The notes under the pieces are model-generated. The model saw only the letters and a program-made list of their open reading frames with translations, had not been told where the DNA came from and ran no database searches. DNA of 64,000 bases from Dastarcus helophoroides (taxonomy: Eukaryota; Arthropoda; Insecta; Coleoptera; Bothrideridae). This document shows, piece after piece, positions 57,411 through 64,000 of this stretch (its first letter is position 1; every line of letters starts with the position of its first letter). The DNA lies in assembly GCA_028583605.1 (NCBI GenBank), contig CM053333.1:12981638-13045637 (forward strand). The letters run 5' to 3'. The translations under genes were made by a program, and so were the position numbers.

Positions 57411-59399
57411 CAATGAAAACAAATTTTTGTTGAAATTTAAAAACGGTTGTTGGTCTATTAGCGCCTCAGCCCACTTTATTCATTAAATTTGAAGACTAAG
57501 GGTGGTGGAGGTTTCGAAACTTTTGAGAAAACATATTTTTTTAAATCAATGAAAAGAATAATTATAAAAAATATGTGAGTGAAGTTTTAGAATAATAATT
57601 AACACAGCTGGGCAAACTACTTTTAAAAAGGAATCATTACATTACCCATTACTTTTTCAGAAAAAGCAATAAAATTACTTTGATTTACATTACCGTTGCT
57701 TAAAAAGTAATTCTTAGAAACTTAGAAAAAGGAATTAAATACGAATCAACTAAATTTTCAATTACTTTTAAATTTTAGAAAAAATGCAGTAAATGGATTT
57801 TGTTTAATGAAAATTTTGACTTGTTTTTCGAAATAAAGATTTGGTAATTTCGACTTTTTTAAAAATTCTGACTATTTAAAATCTCGATATTTTGGAGAAT
57901 GTTTACCCTTTTTTTTAATTTGGCATTTTCTCGTATTTTTTTTCGAAAATTTGGATCCCTTTTAAACATTTCGATTTTTTTTATTGTAAAATATCGACTT
58001 CTGGTGAATATTTCGACTTTTTTGAAATTTTTTTTTTTTTTAGCTGACTTCTATTAAAAATTTTGACTTATATTTTAAAATATTGTCTTCCAACTGTTTT
58101 TGAAGAAGTCAATTTTTATTAAACAAATCCACTATTTTTAAATTTTAACTTATTACAAAATTTCGACTTTTTTGAAAATTTTGACATTTGAAAATATCCT
58201 TTTTTTTCGGAACTCCGACTTTTCTCGGAACGTTCACTTATGCTTGAAAATCTCGACTGCCAAAATTTTGACTTTTTCTCAAAATTTTCATTTAATTTTG
58301 AAAATTTGGACCTTTTTCGCTTTTTCCGAAATTTCAACATTTTTAAACTTCGACGTCTTTTTAAGATTTAGATTAATTTTTGAATATATTCACTTTATCA
58401 CGAAGTTTTGAATTTTTGGAAAAATTTCCAACTTTTTAAGATGTTTGACTTACTTTTGAAAATTTCACATTTTTTAGAATTCCCTTCTTGTAAAAAATTT
58501 ATAGCTTTAATTAAATTTTTCTAAATGTTCTTTTTTTAAAAGAATTGTTTTTAAAAATTTCAAATATTTTAAAGGATTTCGAGTTTTTTCAAAATTTATA
58601 CTTTCTGAATGACATTTGTGAAAAATCTTACTTCGGGTTTTATAGAAAATTTTTGATTCATGTTTTTATTGACTTTTTCTTCGCCAGTTACTCCTTCCAC
58701 AATTCTAGATTTTCTATAACCTTCTGTAGAATTGGGAATCTTTTATAGATTGCCCTAAGCAGCGATTGCGTTTGTTTGTCAATCGCTGTTTGTGACTCAA
58801 TAAAAATAATAAAAGCCAATAAAATATGAGTGAAAATTTTTGCACATATTTTAAAAATTTCGAATTTCAAATTTTCCAATTTTTTTAAACGTCCACATTT
58901 TTCAAAGTTGGACTTATTTTTAAAATTTCAACTCTTTCTTTTCTAATTTCGCTTTTTTCCAAAATTTCGACTTTTTTCAAAATTTCAAGTTTTTCTGAAA
59001 ATTTAGACCTTTTCGTTAATTTGTCAAAATTTTGAACTTTGCTCAAAATTTCGACTCTTTAAAATTTTCTTTGTATGTTGCCAATCCATTATTTTGATTT
59101 TTTTAAAGCTTTGACCTTATTCCAAAATTTGCACCTTTTTTGAAAATTTCGACCTTTGTTTAAAATTCTATTTCTCAAAGTACTGATTACCAATTTTTAT
59201 TTTTTTTTTTTAAAAATTCGACTTTTATGCAAATTTAACTCCTTTTATTTTAAATTTTTTTTCAGAATTTTCACGTTTTCTGAAAATTTCGACCTTTTAT
59301 CATCAAAATATCAACTTTTTCTCAAAGTTTTGACTTCTTTCAGAATTCCGAATTTTTTTCAACATTTCGACTTTTCAAAATTTTGACTTTTATGAAAAT

Positions 59400-59780
59400 A
59401 TCAATTCTGATAACGAAGGCTTCCCAGGCCAGAGTCAGTACGGGATTGGACCGAGTCAAAGAACTGCTAAAAGTGTTCGACGTTTCGCCCACCATCGTAG
59501 GGGGCTTCTTCAGGAACAAAGAAAAGAAACAATAAATGAAAAGGAAAATATAAGGGAATATGCAAAAGTGAAAGAATGAAAAGGCCAATTTCAAAAGATC
59601 AGAGCACGGTAACTCAGTATGTCCACCATACCAGAGGCAAAACTCTTCTTTTTTCATTTATTGTTTCTTTTCTTTGTTCCTAAAGAAGCCCCCTAACGAT
59701 GGTGGGCGAAACGTCGAACACTTTTAGTAATTCTTTGACACGGTCCAATCCCGGAAGAAATATATCAATCCTCTCCAAAA
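59400..59780. mobile_element. F2 repeat, head-to-head inverted pair
   Basis: A minus-strand unit (59655 to 59400: CCTCTGGTATGGTGGACATA, CATTTATTGTTTCTT, CTGAAGA, GTCGAACACTTTTAGCAG, GACTCTGGCC, GAAGCCTTCGTTATC) meets a plus-strand unit (59650-59780). The plus unit lacks the first part. F2 copy a inside the pogo-like element has the same block order. Confidence 0.8.
59474..59518 (-). ncRNA. Hammerhead-like motif in F2 (minus strand)
   Basis: On the minus strand: TGTTC (59518-59514), CTGAAGA (59513-59507), one extra A, GCCC...GGGC hairpin as stem II, GAAA (59487-59484 region), self-complementary ACGT, cleavage-type C at 59479, and GAACA (59478-59474), which pairs fully with TGTTC. As in F1, one extra base precedes stem II. 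The plus-strand partner near 59680 has CTGAAGA changed to CTAAAGA. Confidence 0.4.
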
Positions 59781-60242
59781 ATTTAAATTTTTTCGAATTT
59801 TCAGATGTATATGAATTTAAATTTTTGAAAAATTCGCCTTCTTTTGAAACAGGATCTGATGTTTTAATTTACGAATTTCTTTTAAGATAAAAACCTTCGA
59901 AAAAAAGTTAGAATTTAGAAGAATTTTTGAGTTTAAAATTGAAACAGAATTTTAAAAAAAGAGTACTTTTTAGTAAAAATTTAAAATTACATAAAAAAAC
60001 TGATTTTTAAAAGAAAACATTCATAACAAATAATAATATGCACAGTCGACGGCATTTATTTGCACATTGAGCTTTTGTTTATGAGTTTTGATCTGTCAAA
60101 CATTTCGGTACGCCTGACTGAATTTGAATCCAAGTAGTGAAGTGCTGATACTAGACTTCGATAAACAAAAATCATTTTTGTATCATAATAGAAAATGGTA
60201 TAGCTGGGTATAGCGGATTCTGCAAATTTATTCTTGTTTAAA

Positions 60243-60690
60243 GTATGCAAGTAGAATGCAACCTAGACTACAAATTCATGCAGCCCTCCAGGCGTGTATA
60301 GTGAATAATACTAACAGTTGAAACACTGCCACCTAGCGAAGCGGTTGCTCTTTAGGAAAAGTTCCCAGAAGACAAGGATTCCAATGCACAGACCAATACT
60401 TTTAAACATTTATTAGATTCGAAGTTTGGAAACCAAATATCGGTTTCGATCTTGTTAGATGGCGATAGCCATAGTTTTTTTATGGACCAATAGGTGGTAG
60501 TACTAAGAAGTCACACGCTTGACGTCCGTGAATTCTTTAGTACTTAACTTGTCGGAACATTTGTTAACATTCGAATCGGATATACCAAACTGACGAGATC
60601 TAACAAGATCGAAATCGGTATTTGGTTTCCAAACTTCGAATTTAATAAATGTTCAAACCTATTGGTCTATGCATTAGAATCCTTGCTTAA
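60243..60690. mobile_element. F3 repeat, head-to-head inverted pair
   Basis: The minus-strand unit (about 60475 to 60243) starts inside the ribozyme-like core (CCATCTAACAAGATCGAAAC) and runs to CTACTTGCATAC. The plus-strand unit (about 60480-60690) carries CACACGCTTGACGTCCGTG to CCTATTGGTCTATGC. In the plus unit the core at 60584-60626 is ACCAAA, CTGACGA, GATCT/AGATC, GAAA, ATCGGT (one G-T pair), A, TTTGGT: all consensus positions are kept. Confidence 0.75.
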
Positions 60691-60984
60691 GGTGTCTAAA
60701 GCAAGAATGAGAAGTAACATCCATCATTTTAATGGAATAACAAAAAAGAATATAATTACTTTTTGGAATTTAATTCCTTCATTACAACGTAATTTAAAAA
60801 AAGTAATGGGTACCTGTAATAAATTCCTTTAAATGGGGAATGTTCTATTACTTTTCAACAATTTACCGAAATTACACATTACATTACATTTTTTATCAAA
60901 GTTATACAATTACAAATCCTTTTTTGAAAAATGTAATTAATTTAATAATGCATTACATTTTGTAATGATTACTGCCTAGCTCTG

Positions 60985-62324
60985 ATAATTATTAGTAATA
61001 ACATTCAATTTTAATCAGTGGCACGGCGGAGGGACCGGCGCCCCAAGCGCTGAGGAGCCCTTGGACCCTAACCAGTTAACCTCAAAACATAATTTTCCCC
61101 AGGAGTTTCCTGTTTTAGAAATTTGAGAAACATCTGGAAATTTTACGATTCTTTTGATATAAAGTTATAGGTTTTTATTTGCCGGAATTTTGACTTTTTC
61201 TAAAAATTCCAATTTAAAACTGAAGGTTTCGATTATTTCCAAATTTCAATTTGATATTGCCCTGTTTTTCTCAAAATGTTGATGTCAATCTCATTACATT
61301 TTTGAACTTATAATTTAATTGTTTTATAAAAATTTTTAGTTTTTTCCACATTTAATGTTCCTATATTTAATTTTAAAATTCCTAAATTCGAGAATTCGAA
61401 ATTTTTAAAATAAATTTAGAATTTTTCCTCGAAATGCCTGTTTGTTGTAAAGATTTGCAGTTTTATCTTAAAATGCTTACTTTTTTCCCAAAATGTTAGT
61501 GTTGAAATCCAAAATGTCTAATTTAAACGGGTTAAGATCTTTTTATAGAAATTTTATGTTAAAATTTGAGTCTATAATTTCAAGTATTTCATAAACTTTC
61601 TACTTTTTTTCTCAAAATTCTGAAGTTCACCTTTGAATTTTTGAAAGTATTTTTTTTTTAAATCAGTCGAAAATGTCTTATTTCTCGGCGCAATTTCAGG
61701 CCACAGAATATGTTATTCCAGTATTTTAATCTAAGGCTAAGGCATTATCACAAAACAGTCCGAAAAAGTTTTTTTTATCCTAGATCGAGAATATATTTTA
61801 TCTTAAAATGCCCACTCTTTAATACGTCAGAAAATTGTTTTTTTCCCTATAAAATCGAATTTATTTGACGCTTTTTTTGAGAATAAACTCCACAGTCGAA
61901 ATTTTCTTAAGATTTCACTTTTTTTAGCTTACATTTCGAAGTAGTATAAGTTTCGAATTATATATTTTTTTTCACAGTTTCTTCTTTTAAGGAAGAGTTT
62001 AGACAGCGAAAAAGAACGGACGATTGGGGAATGTTATTATGCGCTTTTAAAACGGAGTTCTTTATTTACAAAAGCATGACAGCATAAACTACGGTTTATA
62101 TTTAGACGCTAGTTTGTAAATACCACGTTTGTTTATTACAGCCATCCTGCACATAACACATATTAAAACTGATTTACAGCGGGAAAACATATTTTCATTA
62201 CTCTATTAGACGTGGAATAATTTTAAGGTTTCACCACTGCGATTAAGGAAATTATAAGTTCACATTTCAGATTATTTTGTCTTACTTAGACGGGGCTTAA
62301 TTAGGCACTGTAACCAGAGGCATA
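60985..62324. repeat. A/T microrepeat with a possible element end at 61015
   Basis: CAGTGGCACGGCGGAGGGAC at about 61016 looks like a hAT-type terminus, but no matching right end or duplication is found. 61120-62000 is loose A/T repeat. 62000-62320 is unassigned. Confidence 0.4.
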
Positions 62325-62960
62325 GCTAGGACATTGCTTTGTGAGAAGGAGGAACGTTAAAAAAATCCCAATTATCACCAATAGAATTGGAGAATGGTAT
62401 CAAATTTCCAAGTATCACAAGCCAGTTAAAAAATATTTTATGTGAAACAAAAATTCCACCACAAGACTAGGATCTATAGCTGACACATGAATTTTAGGGT
62501 TTTTTTTTTTTTAATTTTTGTCAACCAGAGAAGTGTAATTTAAACTATATGTTACATCAAACTCAGCATATTTATCTTTCTCTTGAAATAACAATTTTCA
62601 GGCAAATGATTAAATTGAAGCTCGAAATTTGTCAAACATCGACTTCTTTCCATGAAAATTTTGATTTGGAATTTTTCGTTTTTTCTAAAATTTCAACTTC
62701 AGCTTGGAAATTTGGCAATTTTTCTATATATTTTGATTTTTTCTCAGAAGTTCGGATATTATTGTTTTTCCAAAATCTTGATTTCTATTTTAAATTTTCG
62801 GCTTCAAAATTTGCACTTTATAATTCAAATTTGAATTTTCTTCTAAAAATTTCTATTTTTTTCTAATTTTATAGGTTTATTTAATTGTGACTTTTATTCC
62901 AATAGTCTTTTGCATTACTTGATTTTTGAATTTAATCTCAAGCAACTTTTCCACATTAAA
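62325..62960. mobile_element. Left end of a hAT-like element, right end not found
   Basis: CAGAGGCATAGCTAGGACAT resembles the right TIR of 3320-6232. A/T microrepeat follows from about 62630. The element probably continues beyond the window, or is truncated. Confidence 0.4.
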
Positions 62961-62969
62961 AAATATTGA

Positions 62970-64000
62970 TATACAGGGTCCTGCAACAGTGCGTCGGGCA
63001 TCTATAGGTCCTATAATAAAGAAGTTATGAATTCCGTTCACATGCAGACCTTAACTCTGTACAAGAATGTATTTCAGGAAAATATAGTCACATGTATAGG
63101 GTATCTCCAAAAAGTGTGAGCCGCTGAGGGTGAATTTTTTTAAATAGAACCCCCTATTTTTTTACATTTTTTAATTTCTTTTTGACAACTTTACATATTC
63201 CCAAGATATTGTTAAATTTGGTTAGATAGTTCCAGAGTAATAAATAAATAAAGAGAAAAAAATATTTTGCAACATTTTCTTTAAAAATTCATTAAAAATA
63301 CAAAAACGCCCCAAAATCAAAACTACGCTAAGTGTTTACTGTAGTGGGTCTCTAGTTACTTTGCTATAAATATCTTAAGTCTAACTTGTACAGGGTGTCC
63401 AAAATCCAATGCCAAATTGGCTAAAATATAAAGCAATTTTTCTTGGTTTTTTCAAATGGAACATCCTGTATATTTTTTTTTCTATGAAATACAAAATTTA
63501 AAAATGAACATTTTTTGTACCTACAAATATTTCGAAATTTTTAACGGTTAAGCAGATATTCGTCGGATTATTACATATGGCTCTTTGGACACTAAGATAC
63601 AAGACAAAAAATCATAGATGACTTTGATATGGTATTTGCATATAAGGTCCATAACGATTTTTAAATATTTTTAACTTCGATTTTTTTTAAAATGTTAGCT
63701 GACTTTTTTCTCGAATTTCTCGTTGAATCACCTTTCGCTGAAACACTATACGTTCTTGACATTGAGTATTAAACAACTTTATGAATAAAAATGTTTGTAT
63801 TTGTTGTGAGTTTTTATCATTTTCTCTAAATTTTCGTTTTAAATTTGGATTTTATTTTTTATATAAATGTTAGGATTCTTTCCTAATTTTCTCCCAAAAT
63901 GGATATTTCAAGTATTGTTCATTAAAACATTTAATTTAATCAAGAAGGTTCTCTTTCAAACTTTGCGTTTTCTTTCCAAAATTTCGAATTTAAAATTATA
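62970..64000. mobile_element. TACAGGG-type element ends and A/T repeat, incomplete
   Basis: ATATACAGGGTCCTGCAACA at 62972, a GTATAGGGTATCTCC box near 63096, GTACAGGGTGTCCAAAATCC near 63389 and CATCCTGTATATTTTT near 63464 are several terminal motifs of TACAGGGTG-type elements close together. The transposase-sized body is missing, so these are MITE-like or truncated copies. From about 63650 the A/T repeat resumes to the window end. Confidence 0.5.

Larger units (their letters stand above)
57603..60984. mobile_element. hAT-like element with ATTAC subterminal words (3.4 kb)
   Basis: Ends are CACAGCTGGGCAAACTAC at the left and CAGAGCTAGGCAGTAATC (reverse-complemented) at the right. Flanks ATAATTAA (57595-57602) and ATAATTAT (60985-60992) agree at 7 of 8 positions. 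Both ends are rich in ATTAC/GTAAT words. The interior (about 57790-59400) is ~20-bp repeat TTTTTTCAAAATTTCGAC, followed by F2 and F3 insertions. No transposase. Confidence 0.8.

Overview
The window is repeat-rich, AT-rich nuclear DNA of an animal, most probably an insect (beetle-like, low confidence). The basis is the transposon mix: mariner/Tc1, pogo, hAT, Jockey, RTE-like and CR1/Jockey-group elements, plus terminal motifs such as TACAGGGTG. No host protein-coding gene is recognised. The only non-transposon coding candidates are two short ORFs at 56131-56694 that may be joined by a small intron. No rRNA, functional tRNA or CRISPR array is seen. Nearly all long ORFs are either broken transposase or reverse-transcriptase pieces, or F/K/L-rich artefacts of an A/T microrepeat.

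Layout. 1-2.2 kb: 40-45 bp A/T-rich repeats around two fold-back elements (F1), one split by a solo LTR with a 4-bp target duplication. 3.3-6.2 kb: hAT-like element filled with a degenerate ~20-bp repeat. 6.7-7.9 kb: mariner. 8.3-10.5 kb: pogo-like element carrying an F2 insertion. 10.5-19.6 kb: A/T repeat arrays, LINE-A 3' fragments, F1 copies and unassigned DNA. 19.6-29.0 kb: mariner-like remnants, the longest LINE-A copy, and a nested stack in which one transposase gene is broken by a LINE-A fragment, a TTAA-flanked MITE and a 3.8-kb TIR element that itself holds a Jockey LINE. 29.0-35.5 kb: fold-backs, a tandem F3 dimer, an A/T array that reverses orientation, and a second solo LTR. 37.8-42.8 kb: hAT-like element, then a TACAGGGTG element interrupted by another TIR element. 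45.0-46.9 kb: mariner with ~320-bp inverted repeats. 47.5-51.0 kb: hAT/LINE-A/F1 cluster, a diverged tandem duplication and a TACAGGGTG element. 51.1-55.1 kb: RTE-like LINE invaded by LINE-A, F1 and a deleted hAT. 56.8-57.4 kb: tandem F4 dimer. 57.6-61.0 kb: hAT-like element with F2 and F3 insertions. 61.0-64.0 kb: A/T arrays and element ends.

The most interesting signal is shared by four otherwise unrelated repeat families (F1-F4). Each carries, at an equivalent place, a hammerhead-ribozyme-like layout: CTGANGA, a stem II hairpin, GAAA, a very short self-complementary stem III, a possible cleavage base, and a stem I strand that pairs with the bases just before CTGA. F3 and F4 occur as direct tandem dimers (periods 382 and 419 bp), and F1, F2 and F3 also occur as head-to-head inverted copies. 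This resembles the type I minimal hammerheads known from Penelope-like elements and retrozymes. Activity and family identity are inferred.
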